A model generated the notes under the pieces. It worked only from the letters and a program-made list of their open reading frames with translations, searched no databases and had not been told where the DNA came from. 64,000 bases of DNA from Pedobacter frigidisoli. Its GTDB lineage: Bacteria > Bacteroidota > Bacteroidia > Sphingobacteriales > Sphingobacteriaceae. Shown in pieces: positions 1 to 9,384 of the stretch. The stretch spans positions 2,255-66,254 of the forward strand of contig NZ_SJSN01000004.1 of assembly GCF_004331675.1 (NCBI RefSeq), read 5' to 3'. Position 1 is the first letter of the stretch. Every line of letters starts with the position of its first letter. A program made the translations under genes and the position numbers.

Positions 1-861
1 CATATCATTCTTTTTGGTATCTGTAAGACTATTCCAAGTGGGTACAGTTTCGTCGGACGGAGAAAGGATTGTCTTTGCGTCAAAAAGGCCTATTTTTTGT
101 TGTTGTGCAAAACGCAGCTTGCGCATTGCATCCCAACCTTTTTTATAAACGCCGGTATACTTGTCAATATCTTGTTGCAGCGCATGCAAAGGCCAATGAG
201 GTGCGGTATAGGCTACGTACAAAAAAATAGGTGCATCAGGCTGTTTTTTGAAATGCTCTCCAATAAATTTGACACTGGTATCGCTAATCGCGTTAGTTAA
301 ATAGAAATCTTTAGGTGCCGGGTAACGGTTGTTGTCGCTATACAATTCTGGGGTATAATAATTTGCTCCACCTGGTATAATGCCAAAATAATGATTAAAC
401 CCTCGTTGCACTGGCCAGCTATCTTTACGACTGCCATTAATTTTTCGCTCGTTGGTTAGGTGCCATTTCCCGGTCATGTAGGTATCGTATCCTGCTGTTC
501 GCAAGACCTCGGCGATGGTAACGCTGGTGTTGTTTAAATTGCCACTGTAAGCAGCACTACCCATGTCTGCTGCAGCCATCCAGCCCATGCCTGCCTGGTG
601 TGGATATAATCCAGTCATCAAGGATGCTCTGGTAGGGCAGCAGCGCGCGGCGTTATAAAATTGTTTGAAGCGGATACCCTTTTGAGCCAATTGGTCTAGG
701 TTTGGTGTTTTTACTTCTCCGCCATAGCAACCAATGTCCGAGTAGCCCATATCATCGGCCATAATGAGAATAATGTTTGGCTTCTTTTGCTGGGCAGATG
801 CTGCTGAAATTTGAATTGAAAGCAATGCAATGTAGCATGCTGCTAACTTTTTCCAGATCAT
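1..861 (-). CDS. Type I sulfatase (arylsulfatase family), N-terminal part only
   Basis: The reading frame opens at an ATG at 861 and stays open for 287 codons to the window edge, so only the N-terminal part is present. Residues 1-23 look like a signal peptide ending in an Ala-rich stretch. The mature protein begins with the sulfatase core PNIILIMADDMGYSDIG, whose paired aspartates bind the active-site calcium. The maturation motif C-x-P-x-R is visible as CCPTR at residues 74-78, with Cys74 the predicted formylglycine, and a GKWHL motif follows. The enzyme would hydrolyse sulfate esters in the periplasm or at the surface after activation by a formylglycine-generating enzyme that is not in this window. 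The substrate cannot be told from this part. Confidence 0.9.
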   Translation of the reverse strand, partial: MIWKKLAACYIALLSIQISAASAQQKKPNIILIMADDMGYSDIGCYGGEVKTPNLDQLAQKGIRFKQFYNAARCCPTRASLMTGLYPHQAGMGWMAAADMGSAAYSGNLNNTSVTIAEVLRTAGYDTYMTGKWHLTNERKINGSRKDSWPVQRGFNHYFGIIPGGANYYTPELYSDNNRYPAPKDFYLTNAISDTSVKFIGEHFKKQPDAPIFLYVAYTAPHWPLHALQQDIDKYTGVYKKGWDAMRKLRFAQQQKIGLFDAKTILSPSDETVPTWNSLTDTKKNDM

Positions 862-1079
862 GGTGATATAGTTTATTTGATCACACAATTTAACACATTA
901 ATGTTGAAAATGATCAATTCGTTTTTGTTATTTTACAAAACGTTTCCGCCTTGGAGCGAAAATTTCGCTTCTCGCTATCATATCATTTCGGAATCTAGAC
1001 CCAGCTCGTTTCGGTCTAAATTGACCATTACAAAATATTGATAGCCAAGATAGTCGAATTGTAGAGTCAAATTTCCTGA

Positions 1080-1614
1080 ACTGGTCAATTCGCTACGGAA
1101 TCGCTTGGTCAGTGGCATCGAAATCTCCACTCAGACCTCCAGGCGATTAATATCAGTGAAAGGATCACCGTACAGGCACCGAGAGAAAAAGTTTATGCTT
1201 TCTGGAGGGACCTCTCCAATCTTCCAAAATTCATGTCCCACATTTCCTCGATTCTAGAAACCAGCCCCGAGCATTCAAGTTGGAAAGCTAGTACACCCGG
1301 TAACCTGCTAGAACTAAAATGGAATGCTGAAATTACGCACGAAGAGGAAGGGAAATATATAGTCTGACAATCAGTTGAGGGATCGATGATCGATAACGGG
1401 GGTAAAGTAGAATTCCAGGACATCCTGAACGGGACCGGTACAGATCTTCAGATCGAGATCAGCTATTTCCCGCCTGCAGGCAGCATAGGCCGTGGAATTG
1501 CGACCCTGTTTACAGGGCTGTTTGAAAAGTCGATAAGAGAAGACATCAACAACTTTCAGCCCCTACGCCGAAGCAGCTGATTTCAGGTCCTTTGCAGGCC
1601 TTAGCGAAGAATAA
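1080..1614 (+). pseudogene. Broken SRPBCC (polyketide cyclase/dehydrase-like) gene
   Basis: A coherent reading in one frame carries the START/SRPBCC pattern: APREKVYAFWRDLSNLPKFMSHI, then KWNAEITHEEEGKYIV, then after a stop VEGSMIDNGGKVEFQD and SIREDINNF. The frame is cut by a TGA at 1365-1367 where family members usually have Trp, so a single TGG to TGA change would explain it. A second lesion lies near 1560: after NNFQ the natural C-terminus (YAEAADFRSFAGLSEE, stop at 1614) is in the +1 frame. Two independent lesions argue for a pseudogene rather than a sequencing error. No good start codon is seen, so the 5' end is uncertain. Related proteins often follow a small membrane domain and have no firmly known ligand. 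Confidence 0.75.
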
Positions 1615-1631
1615 AATAAAAAATAATCCAC

Positions 1632-1655
1632 ACGCCATCCCAACAGGGATGGCGT
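1632..1655. terminator. Perfect 10-bp inverted repeat, probable bidirectional terminator
   Basis: ACGCCATCCC and GGGATGGCGT are separated by AACA. The left flank is A-rich, which would give a U-rich tail on the minus strand. It sits 17 bases after the end of the broken SRPBCC gene. A terminator is the simplest reading. Confidence 0.65.
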
Positions 1656-1836
1656 TATGCCTTTAAGGTTCCCTGAACGGGCTTAACTACATAATAAGGC
1701 GGTCAAATTTCTAAAAGGATTTAAAGCACGTATCCATAGTCTTTCTACCACCCGTCCATCAGATGACCGGTAGCGCAAAGAATGCATTTAAATGAGGTTA
1801 GTTCAAAACACAAACCAGAATGCTGGTTTCATTTTC

Positions 1837-2112
1837 ATGACAGCATTTAACATAAAATTTGAGCACGAGGGCAAAAAAGTAACCCTGACCATCATCCCAA
1901 AAGATGATTATTACCTGATTGTCTATTTTGGCGGGATATTGGGAGCAATCCGCAACCGGGATACAGACTGGATGCTACTAAAAAAAGAAGAGATTAATAA
2001 TGGGGCACTTTCCTATTATGACCACTCCAGTGAAAGCTCGGCCATCAAGATAACATTGGGTACTGCCGAAATCAACCAGATCGCGGGAGAGATCGAAAAC
2101 CACTCACATTAA
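1837..2112 (+). CDS. Small conserved-looking hypothetical protein
   Basis: This is a 91-residue soluble protein starting MTAFNIKFEHEGKKVTLTI. An upstream in-frame ATG at 1792 would add 15 residues without family-like character, so the internal ATG at 1837 is preferred. The composition is that of a compact alternating beta-strand protein (VTLTII, YYLIVYF), rich in Lys and Glu, with no signal peptide, membrane segment or Cys. I do not recognise the family. It stands alone between a broken gene and a convergent glycosyltransferase, so the neighbours give no functional hint. Confidence 0.6.
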   Translation: MTAFNIKFEHEGKKVTLTIIPKDDYYLIVYFGGILGAIRNRDTDWMLLKKEEINNGALSYYDHSSESSAIKITLGTAEINQIAGEIENHSH

Positions 2113-2344
2113 TTGCATTTAAATACAATACATCGCTACTCCCCCCCAAGAGTGCAAAGTGGAAAGAAAAATCAATGAATCCAGGCTATCCACAATTGCA
2201 TTTTTTATTTAGGATTCCATTCCTGCACTTATGACATACATTGATATGTTGAGAAATAATCACACCCAAAAAAGCGTTTAATGACTCTAAGCTATAGGGT
2301 CTTTATTATTCTCAAAAATATTTAATATGCAGGAATAAAGCTAC

Positions 2345-4003
2345 TTACTCTACCCTAAAATCAAAGTTTTGCAGACGCTTTTCCGACCACTCGCTGGCAT
2401 ACCAGTTTAAGGTAACCTTCTTCACATTAGACACAAAATAGATTCCCCTTCCGAAAACCCTGGAATAAGGGTTATCTATAGATGCAAACTTGGTATAGCC
2501 TTGAGAAGGCATCACCGGGGTAGCTTCCGAAGAAAAGAAAATGAGGTTCTTTGCTGTAATTTTTTCAGGTGCCCACATTGCAAAACTGCTGCTCAGCGAA
2601 ACTACCTTTGGCAGGGGATGTTTGCGGGCGTAGTAAGTAAATGCGGCAGCGGCACCGTACCCTTCAGCTAAAATAATAGTCTGCCGCTGATCAGAAGTAC
2701 TCATCCGTTTATAAAAGCGGGATGTTTTGACAGCGAGTTCTTCCCAGCCGATCATATCAGCATAATTCTGGTTGACAATGTGAACTTTTTGATCTTCCCA
2801 ACGCAAGGGAAAATCAAGTCCCCAATTATCATAGGTCCATTTGAAAACTCTTGAAGTATAACCGATAGGCAGGTAAGGAAGTACCACCAGAGATAAAACC
2901 AGGTTGGGGAGAAGTAAATAAACAACAAAGGAGACTTTCACCGCCCTACCAGACCGGCGGAGGATATCCTCAAAAAATATACCTCCGACAGCAAACAACG
3001 GCGGGAATGCACCGAAAGCATAATAGGCCTTCCCTCTGAAGACAAGCAACACCAGCATCACCAACATAAACCCAGTCGCAAAATAAAGATAAGGCCTGAG
3101 CTTTTTTGAAAAGAGTATATAAACTAAACCTCCCAACCAGACAAAAAGCCCTGTGCCGTTAGAGACAATCTGCTGGAGCACAAAATCCATACGGCCCACA
3201 TGTACAAGTTGGGTATGCTGGAGCTCATCGAGATGGAGAAACGCGGGGAATCCATTCTGCACCTGCCAGATCATATGTGGAGATAGGATCAATATCGCAA
3301 TAAAAAGTGGAATAAGGAAGGTTTTGCTACTAAAGTATCTCCTGCTTTCCCTGTTCAGCAGGACGCCTAAAACAACCCCCACCAGATAAACAGCTAAAGT
3401 ATATTTGACCAAGATCCCTACACCGATCGCAACACCCAAAAGATATAAAAGATAATTCTTGGGGCCCTGCAAATAGCAGAGCACAAGATAAGTACACAGC
3501 AGCCAAAAAAACTCATCGAATACCTGTGGGATAAACAAAGCGCCGGTAGCTAAAAAAGCTGAGGAAAAAGCTACAGTAATGCAACCGATCAATGCCGCAA
3601 AATACCTCCCTCCCAGCCTGATTACGATCAGACCAGTCAGGTGAACTATTCCCCCGGCAAAAAAGGCAGGAATAAGCCGCACACCGATAAGGGAATCCCC
3701 GAAAAGCCACTCTCCAATAACGCTCATCAAAGCAATGAATGGAGGCGTTTCCCGGTAGCCCCAGGATAGATGGTCACCAAGGGTAATATAGAGAAGCTCA
3801 TCCTGATGGAAGCCATATGAGCCCATTGCCCCTAAATGGAGCAAAAACTGTGAAAGCGCAATGACCGATGTAAGCAATAACAGTCCATAACTTGAATTGA
3901 GACTGCTGTCGAATGAAAAACTGGATATTAACCTATCTAATAATTTTGGTTCATTATTCCCTTTTAGGGGCTCATTCGGATGGTGCATATAATAATAGAA
4001 CAA
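2345..4003 (-). CDS. GT39/ArnT-like membrane glycosyltransferase
   Basis: The protein has 552 residues and about eleven or twelve hydrophobic segments between roughly residues 38 and 370, followed by a soluble periplasmic domain of about 170 residues. The first loop contains the features of the dolichyl-phosphate-mannose/PMT_2 superfamily: an acidic pair after the first membrane segment (GFHQDELLYI) and the following RETPPFIALM segment. Family members move a sugar from a polyprenyl-phosphate carrier to lipid A, protein or a glycan on the outer face of the inner membrane. The acceptor cannot be read from the sequence. The start is uncertain: ATG at 4003, or the second Met six codons in. It is an isolated gene with no operon partner. 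Confidence 0.85.
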   Translation of the reverse strand: MFYYYMHHPNEPLKGNNEPKLLDRLISSFSFDSSLNSSYGLLLLTSVIALSQFLLHLGAMGSYGFHQDELLYITLGDHLSWGYRETPPFIALMSVIGEWLFGDSLIGVRLIPAFFAGGIVHLTGLIVIRLGGRYFAALIGCITVAFSSAFLATGALFIPQVFDEFFWLLCTYLVLCYLQGPKNYLLYLLGVAIGVGILVKYTLAVYLVGVVLGVLLNRESRRYFSSKTFLIPLFIAILILSPHMIWQVQNGFPAFLHLDELQHTQLVHVGRMDFVLQQIVSNGTGLFVWLGGLVYILFSKKLRPYLYFATGFMLVMLVLLVFRGKAYYAFGAFPPLFAVGGIFFEDILRRSGRAVKVSFVVYLLLPNLVLSLVVLPYLPIGYTSRVFKWTYDNWGLDFPLRWEDQKVHIVNQNYADMIGWEELAVKTSRFYKRMSTSDQRQTIILAEGYGAAAAFTYYARKHPLPKVVSLSSSFAMWAPEKITAKNLIFFSSEATPVMPSQGYTKFASIDNPYSRVFGRGIYFVSNVKKVTLNWYASEWSEKRLQNFDFRVE

Positions 4004-4385
4004 AATATTCTTCCCTTTGTGTTGGAAATATCAGTATACCCATAAATGAACAGGCTGGTCTGGGTGCGTTCAAAAGTATTAAGTTGGTTGTTGACTTTTG
4101 TTTTGTAAAAGTCGTCAGACTAATAGATAGTTTGCAATTCAAAAAGGCCTCGGAAATCATTAAGACTTTCGATCTGGCACGGGTATCCTGCGCGTTGACC
4201 AGCTGTTGAACTACAACCCAAATGAATAACAAGACCGGTAAGTTATTTTCATATTCGGCTTACCCCACAGTGCTAAATCACGCACCACATCATAAAACTT
4301 TGATTAAATAGCAGTTTATCCATAGGGTTAGTATCATCATCAGGTAATATTAAGGTAATTAAGTATTATAATTTATAGTAGTCCT

Positions 4386-4640
4386 TTAGGTTATATATCC
4401 GTGACCGGTCATTATATAAATTAATTTAAGTTCTTCCCGGTCATCCAAATGAATGAAAGCCCGTTCATCCTGAAAAACCATATAGGTATAACTAACCACC
4501 CAAACATCCTTTTCTGGGGCGCCGGGCTGATGTTGATAGCCCGCATCTGGTTCGGGTGCCTCGATTTCCATATACTTAATCTTACGCCTTTCAAGGATTT
4601 CCCGGGCAGCTTTAAGCGCTTGTTCTCTGGTATGTACCAT
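4386..4640 (-). CDS. Small hypothetical protein, perhaps Imm35/PepSY-like fold
   Basis: The convincing coding part runs from MVHTREQALKAAREILERR (84 residues). The same frame extends upstream to 4781, but that part is basic, Cys-containing and unlike a protein start, so the start at 4640 is chosen. The pattern of an opening helix with EQALKAA, then a strand WVVSYTY, a turn, and a closing strand LKLIYIMTGHGYI resembles small domains of the Imm35/PepSY type, which are common as immunity or inhibitor proteins. This is pattern resemblance only. No toxin gene is adjacent. The opposite-strand frame over the same bases has poorer composition and was left out. Confidence 0.45.
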   Translation of the reverse strand: MVHTREQALKAAREILERRKIKYMEIEAPEPDAGYQHQPGAPEKDVWVVSYTYMVFQDERAFIHLDDREELKLIYIMTGHGYIT

Positions 4641-4777
4641 ACCGATTATAAACAATGGAAAGCGACTTTTGTTGTTGATATGATGAACAAAATACACCGC
4701 AACTATTGGACAGCATTTAACCGGATAGGAAATGAAACGCTTCACCAGAACGGCTTTTCTTTTGATATGCTGCCTGA

Positions 4778-4987
4778 GCAATCAGAATCTCTTTCATTGT
4801 TCAGGATAAACTCATTAAAGGAAATGACCAGTACCTAATATCTTTTTCATCGCATCACCTGGATCTGCAGGACGGGGTAACTATCGAAAAGGATGGGCAG
4901 TTTTTTGAGCGCTTATATGGTTATACAGATGAATCCATCAAAGAAATGATCGACGATATATCAAAGCATGGAGATCACCAGTTTTAA
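4778..4987 (+). pseudogene. Unrecognised gene remnant without a start codon
   Basis: After a TGA at 4775-4777 a frame of 69 codons is open and looks coding: DGVTIEKDGQFFERLYGY, then ESIKEMIDDISKHGD, stop TAA at 4985. It has no ATG, GTG or TTG in a useful position. The acidic, hydrophilic composition suits a soluble protein tail. It is probably the 3' end of a gene whose 5' end was lost. Family unknown. Confidence 0.35.
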
Positions 4988-5381
4988 CGGTCATTGGATA
5001 GATGACAATGGTGTGCACAACGCCCTGGCGGCCAAATTGGTCGTTTGATGGAAGTTGTGATTTTCTGCTGGAACTTAACATAGCGAATAAAATCAGCATA
5101 GTGATCACCACGTAACGGGCGACTTCAATTGGCATCTTATGCACGGCGCTGATGTAGCAATAATCTTTACTTAATTCTTCCCTAAACGCTGCAAATACCA
5201 ATACCAGCGGAATAATCGAGTAGGGATATTTACAGATAATATAAGTGGTAATACAGCTTAAATCGTATTTTAAAAAGTGACAAGCCCTATCCGGGCATCG
5301 ATACCACCATTGTAGGAATAAACCAAGCAATTGCTTTTATAAAGGGGTGTGCTGAAAATACGAGGTAGGTTGCTTTCATGA
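4938..5381 (-). pseudogene. Possible decayed small membrane protein
   Basis: An ATG at 5379-5381 opens a frame (MKATYLVFSAHPFIKAIAWF) that stops after 30 codons at a TAG, while the next frame over continues for over 100 codons with hydrophobic segments (YSIIPLVLVFAAF and VARYVVITMLILFAML). Joining the two by one frameshift near 5290 would give one small membrane protein. The end overlaps the remnant on the other strand, so the 3' limit is uncertain. Neither part is recognised, and chance open frames remain possible. Confidence 0.22.
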
Positions 5382-5486
5382 CTAATGATCTTGTTAAATA
5401 CTTGTAATGTTTTAATTAATCTATTTTAACAACATTTGGGGGTTCCAATTGTTGCTATCAAAATTCGGTTATTATATTAATCGCGC

Positions 5487-5879
5487 ATGAAAAACCCATT
5501 ATTAATTCTAATCCTGCTCGTTACTCTTGTCTGCAAAAATCCTGCACGGGCAAAAAAATCCTACGATTTGATCAGTTATAAGTCAATTATTGATGGCAGC
5601 CAAGCAACTCTAAAATTGGCATATGGCTATCTGCTGGCGAGTAAAATAACCATCCGCACAAAAGTCGGAGAGCAGGTATTTACGCCCTTGGCAAATGAGC
5701 CGGACCTACACGGTGAGTTAAGGTTCGAACGCGCGAAATCCACCCGGAAGCACATGGGCAACTCTGGATCCTGGCTAACGCTTAAAAAGTTAAACGATGC
5801 GGAATATCCTTCACAGATCAAAGCAGTTTACCGGGATGGTAAAGTACAAAAAGTGGTAGTCTTTAAACAGCAGAATTAA
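5487..5879 (+). CDS. Small secreted hypothetical protein
   Basis: This is a 130-residue protein with a clear Sec signal peptide: Lys at position 2, a Leu/Ile-rich core (residues 4-17) and ARAK near residue 20. The mature part is basic and beta-rich (TLKLAYGYLLASKITIRTK) and ends in KAVYRDGKVQKVVVFK. There is no lipobox Cys. No family is recognised. It lies 61 bases upstream of a membrane protein in the same orientation, and the two could share a transcript. Confidence 0.6.
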   Translation: MKNPLLILILLVTLVCKNPARAKKSYDLISYKSIIDGSQATLKLAYGYLLASKITIRTKVGEQVFTPLANEPDLHGELRFERAKSTRKHMGNSGSWLTLKKLNDAEYPSQIKAVYRDGKVQKVVVFKQQN

Positions 5880-5940
5880 ATATGAAGTTCGAACGGACCC
5901 TGCAGGAAACAACAATTACAAACTAAACTGGCTATACAGA

Positions 5941-6372
5941 ATGCGATATTTACTATTTATCCTATTAATATGCCTGAATTTTTATCTGTTATTCTCCTTT
6001 TCTAAAAAATTTGAACGGCAATTCCTCCTAAAATTATTTCCGGCCTTGATACCAGTTGTTATCATATTGTTTTTCGGGTTCGGTTTTGCACTGAAATTAT
6101 TGCACATTCAGATGAACTTTGTTACCAGCGAGGCCTTAATATCAGCTATGATGTCTTTGATTGTTATATCATTGATCAATTTTGTAAACCAGTTCTTTTC
6201 TTACATAGTAGATCTGGTTGTAAAATTTCATCAAAGGAATAATGCAGCAAACCTAGCCAGCCAACCCATAAAGTTTTTTGTTGATAATCAAACCATGCTA
6301 AAGCGTGTTGCTACGCTAATCTGGTTTTTCGGTTCTGGATTGATGCTTTATGGTATATGGCTCGGCGGTTAG
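5941..6372 (+). CDS. Small inner-membrane protein, four membrane segments
   Basis: This 143-residue protein has four hydrophobic segments, near residues 2-20, 32-52, 63-92 and 122-142, with Lys/Arg-rich connecting stretches (KKFERQ, KFHQRNN). There are no catalytic motifs. It follows the small secreted protein in the same direction and is followed by a broken hydrolase gene, so it may be what remains of a larger lost operon. Function unknown. Confidence 0.6.
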   Translation: MRYLLFILLICLNFYLLFSFSKKFERQFLLKLFPALIPVVIILFFGFGFALKLLHIQMNFVTSEALISAMMSLIVISLINFVNQFFSYIVDLVVKFHQRNNAANLASQPIKFFVDNQTMLKRVATLIWFFGSGLMLYGIWLGG

Positions 6373-6390
6373 CTGTAAGTTCATTTAAAT

Positions 6391-6872
6391 ATGTGCTTTC
6401 AACTTTGCAAAGATATGAAAGCAATTGAAATAGCGCCGTACATATTGCTGGTAGTATTTATCCCAGCCTCAGCGATCCTGGTTTGGAAGGCTGTTATGGA
6501 TCCTAATTCACAATTTGGTCCAGCCCTAACTTTCTCTGCCGATGGTGTTTTAGCCAGCATCGCTTGTGACAAGATCATGCAGGCTTTTGCACAGGATGGA
6601 AATGAAAAGGTAAAAAAATTGTTGATCGATAATAACAGGCCAGAACCTATTTCACCACAGGCAGATAAGGTATTGCTAAAAAGCCCTGCCTTTGCGCTGA
6701 TTCCAAAATACAATATCTACACCCGTCAGGACCATGCGATCACAATTGATCTAGAAAAGAAAATGGTAGCCGCTGCAGGATTCAAAAATGTATGTATTAT
6801 TGATTCAGGTCATTGCCCAATGTTAACCAACCTGATAAAGTGACTGCAGATCTCTCGCAGATCATCAATTAG
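6391..6872 (+). pseudogene. Truncated and frameshifted alpha/beta hydrolase
   Basis: The frame from 6391 to 6843 reads as the C-terminal half of an esterase-type alpha/beta hydrolase: DPNSQFGPALTFSADG, then PKYNIYTRQDHAITIDLEKKM, then IIDSGHCPMLTN, which carries the expected His of the triad (SGHCP). The nucleophile elbow (G-x-S-x-G type) and everything before it are absent. At the 3' end the frame ends with LIK and a stop, but a one-base shift restores the usual ending DKVTADLSQIIN with a stop at 6870-6872. So the gene has lost its 5' half and carries one missing base near 6830. It is unlikely to be active. Confidence 0.7.
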
Positions 6873-6929
6873 CAGTAAAAACAATTTTTATTGTCCGCAA
6901 ATTTAATATTTGCAAGCGTCCATGTAGAA

Positions 6930-6964
6930 TAAAAGTGCTGAAAAGAAATTTATCAGCACTTTTA
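6930..6964. terminator. Perfect 12-bp hairpin between convergent genes
   Basis: TAAAAGTGCTGA (6930-6941) and TCAGCACTTTTA (6953-6964) form a 12-bp stem with an 11-base loop. A/T runs on both arms fit a bidirectional rho-independent terminator between the rightward remnant ending at 6872 and the leftward hydrolase ending at 7025. Confidence 0.8.
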
Positions 6965-7024
6965 CTCTCTGCACATCTTAGATTAAACCATATTAACCTA
7001 ATACTTTAGTAAACCCATCTAATT

Positions 7025-8164
7025 TCAATCTTTCTTCTGTGTCATTGATAATATTAACTCCTTTTCATCTTGCTTATATGGCTTCCCATCTTTTTGCAGG
7101 ATTTCATGGAACCACACAGGTGGCGGGGCGGTATAGGTTTTGGTCCACGAATCCCAGGGGTATTTAGTCTGTGTCTTACCATCAACAAAACCCCAGTTAA
7201 TCATACCCACGTTATATTTTTTCGCAATGGGAAGAAAACCGGCGAAAGTACTCCCGTTCGGCCTTGCCATATATTCCGTACAGATAAGCGGTTTTCCATA
7301 TCTTGAAAGCCATTTTATCCGTTTTTCAAATTCGGCCGGGCTGTCATAATTATGGAAGGTAATAATATCACTCTGTTCAAGCTGAAGGGTTTCGATCGGC
7401 TTCATTTTAGCTGCGTCGGACCAGTCTCCAACCCAAATCCCTGAGGTAAGAGGCTGTGAAGGACGAACGGAACGTGCCCATGTAAAAACTTCTTTAAGCA
7501 GCGGCAACACGAGGGCCACTTTGTTCGGAAGCTCAATTTTCTCATAGGATGGACCGGTCATATTATCTGGTTCGTTCCACAGATCCCAACCATTGATCCG
7601 TTCATCGTTGGCAAATTTTCCGATCACTCCCTTTACATAGCTTTCCAGCCTGGGGTACTGTAGGGAATCCTTTAGTGCAAGCTGTCCGGGACTTTGAACC
7701 CATCCGGAGTTATGTTTGAAAGGAATGGGTTCCCTTTGTTTGCCCAGTTTGTAAAAAGGATCCCAGCAGGAGTCAAAAATAACAAGGAAGGGTTTTATTT
7801 TATGTTTCTGGGCAATGCTCAAAAATGTATCAATCCGGTTAAGAAAGCCTACCGAATCCTGCTCATAAAGTGCATCGTGAAGATATACCCGCACGGTATT
7901 CATGCCCAAACCGCCTGCCCAGCCCAGTTCCCTGTTGATGGTAACGGTATCAAATGTTTCAGCCTGCCACATTTCCAGTTGATTGATGGCATTACTGGGG
8001 ATAAAATTGGCCCCGATCAGCCATGGCTGTTTTTTATACCAATCGTTAGCCTGTTGCTCAGTCCATATTTCTCGGGGTGTTTCAGCCTTTTTCTTTTCTC
8101 CCGAACAGGCTAAAAATACGCCAAGACACAATATTAAGGCGTAGGAAAATATTTTTTTCTGCAT
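7025..8164 (-). CDS. GH5-like clan GH-A glycoside hydrolase lipoprotein
   Basis: This 379-residue protein has a lipoprotein signal with Cys20 (FLACSG), so it is probably anchored in a membrane. The fold is a (beta/alpha)8 barrel: NTVRVYLHDALY, PFLVIFDSCWD, WDLWNEPDN and PLICTEYMARP are the usual strand ends. Glu198 in WNEP is the predicted acid/base and Glu297 in CTEYM the nucleophile, as in retaining clan GH-A enzymes. Family members of this kind are often annotated as cellulase or 1,4-beta-xylanase, but the substrate is not readable here. It is the last gene of the SusC-SusD-propeller-hydrolase series and starts 21 bases after the preceding gene, so it is very likely in the same operon. Confidence 0.85.
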   Translation of the reverse strand: MQKKIFSYALILCLGVFLACSGEKKKAETPREIWTEQQANDWYKKQPWLIGANFIPSNAINQLEMWQAETFDTVTINRELGWAGGLGMNTVRVYLHDALYEQDSVGFLNRIDTFLSIAQKHKIKPFLVIFDSCWDPFYKLGKQREPIPFKHNSGWVQSPGQLALKDSLQYPRLESYVKGVIGKFANDERINGWDLWNEPDNMTGPSYEKIELPNKVALVLPLLKEVFTWARSVRPSQPLTSGIWVGDWSDAAKMKPIETLQLEQSDIITFHNYDSPAEFEKRIKWLSRYGKPLICTEYMARPNGSTFAGFLPIAKKYNVGMINWGFVDGKTQTKYPWDSWTKTYTAPPPVWFHEILQKDGKPYKQDEKELILSMTQKKD

Positions 8165-8185
8165 AATCTTTAAGTATTAATATAA

Positions 8186-9373
8186 TTAGTTTTTGTTCTT
8201 GATAACGGTCCCTTTGATCATCCATACTTCTGTAGCATTGGCATAGGCATTGGTACTGGTAACGGCAATCACGCTGCCATCACTTAGCACCGTTAAGCTG
8301 TTCCATAAACATGATTTATTGCTGGGGATCAGGAAGGGTACAGATTTACTCTTGAAATTCCGTCCCTGCTCATCACCGATCACAACTTTCATATCAGCAA
8401 AGTTTAGATCATTTGTACGGTCCTCCGTACCCTGATAGGACAGTATGGTTTCGCCGGTTTTCAATTGCCTGATAAAGGGGGCGCCTGCGTACAGCCCATC
8501 CCCTATTCTATCCGCCAATGCATAACTTCTGTTTGCACTTTCTGCACCGATCGTTAATGCCCAGTTTTCCTGCAGGCTATTTCTCAACACATAGGGCTTA
8601 AAGGTATTCACTGCGTTATCCTCTATAGAAACGAGGATATCTTTGCCATCTCTTAAAAGAAGTGGCACCGGCATCCCATCTCTTTTACCAGGGCGGAAGC
8701 TCACAATTTCGGGAACTGTAGTCCAGCTTCCGGCATTATCCTTAGATCTGAGCATGGAAATATTCTGCTCATCAGAATTTGTATAGGGCCCTTCGTTGGC
8801 AAAGTACAGCTGTATTTCTCCGTTTGGCAATTGAATGGCAGAAGGCTCCCAACAGCCATTTTCAAATTGATAACCTGCCTCGTACAAATTCTTTTCATTC
8901 TCCCAGCTCTCCCCACCGTTACTGCTCTGTTTTACCAGGATCCCGAATTTTCTGGATGAGGCAATATCGTAAGGCCTGGCATTGTAAAAGACCAGGATTT
9001 TGTTGCCTTTCAACAATAACAGATCTGGAACGCTCATGTTCGAGCCATTGGCAGGTGGGGCGATAACCGTTGCCGAAGACCACGTATTGCCCCCATCAGT
9101 GCTTTTAACCGATACAATATTACCATCAGCTTCATATACTGCAAGCAATGATGCATCAGCCAACTGTATTATTCTTGCGTATCCCGAATAGCGGGCATTC
9201 AAGGTTGGCGAGGAAACCCTCCTTCTGCTGTTTTGGTCCCAGCTGATTGATATCCCGTCCTGTTTGGGCACGGGAACCTCAGGGACGGATTTTTCGTCTT
9301 TTGAACAGCCTGAGCAATATGTGATGGCTAATATATTAACCAACAGCAACTTAATAAAGGTGTGATGTATCAT
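8186..9373 (-). CDS. BNR-propeller lipoprotein, sialidase/GH93-like
   Basis: This 395-residue protein carries a lipoprotein signal, with Cys23 the better lipobox cysteine (SGCSKD). The body has Asp-box repeats of a six-bladed propeller: STDGGNTWSSATV near residue 90, SSNGGESWENEKN near 150 and SKDNAGSWTTV near 210. A sequence ENGCWEPSAIQLPNGEIQ holds the Glu-containing blade seen in GH93 exo-arabinanases and in related sialidase-fold proteins. A sialidase Arg triad is not evident, so GH93-like is favoured over true sialidase, but it could also be a non-catalytic glycan-binding propeller. It lies 11 bases after susD and is followed 21 bases later by the GH5-like gene. Confidence 0.75.
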   Translation of the reverse strand: MIHHTFIKLLLVNILAITYCSGCSKDEKSVPEVPVPKQDGISISWDQNSRRRVSSPTLNARYSGYARIIQLADASLLAVYEADGNIVSVKSTDGGNTWSSATVIAPPANGSNMSVPDLLLLKGNKILVFYNARPYDIASSRKFGILVKQSSNGGESWENEKNLYEAGYQFENGCWEPSAIQLPNGEIQLYFANEGPYTNSDEQNISMLRSKDNAGSWTTVPEIVSFRPGKRDGMPVPLLLRDGKDILVSIEDNAVNTFKPYVLRNSLQENWALTIGAESANRSYALADRIGDGLYAGAPFIRQLKTGETILSYQGTEDRTNDLNFADMKVVIGDEQGRNFKSKSVPFLIPSNKSCLWNSLTVLSDGSVIAVTSTNAYANATEVWMIKGTVIKNKN

Positions 9374-9384
9374 TGAAGTATATA

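Noticed and set aside
3913..4209. Plus-strand frame overlapping the glycosyltransferase start
   Set aside because: It is antisense to a clear gene and lacks family-like content beyond its first few residues.
4449..4838. Plus-strand frame opposite the small hypothetical gene
   Set aside because: The minus-strand reading has the better protein composition and a plausible start at 4640. The plus-strand frame is rich in Trp, Phe and Cys without a pattern.
8186..9373. Naming the propeller a sialidase
   Set aside because: The sialidase Arg triad and FRIP motif are not visible. The Asp boxes alone are not specific.
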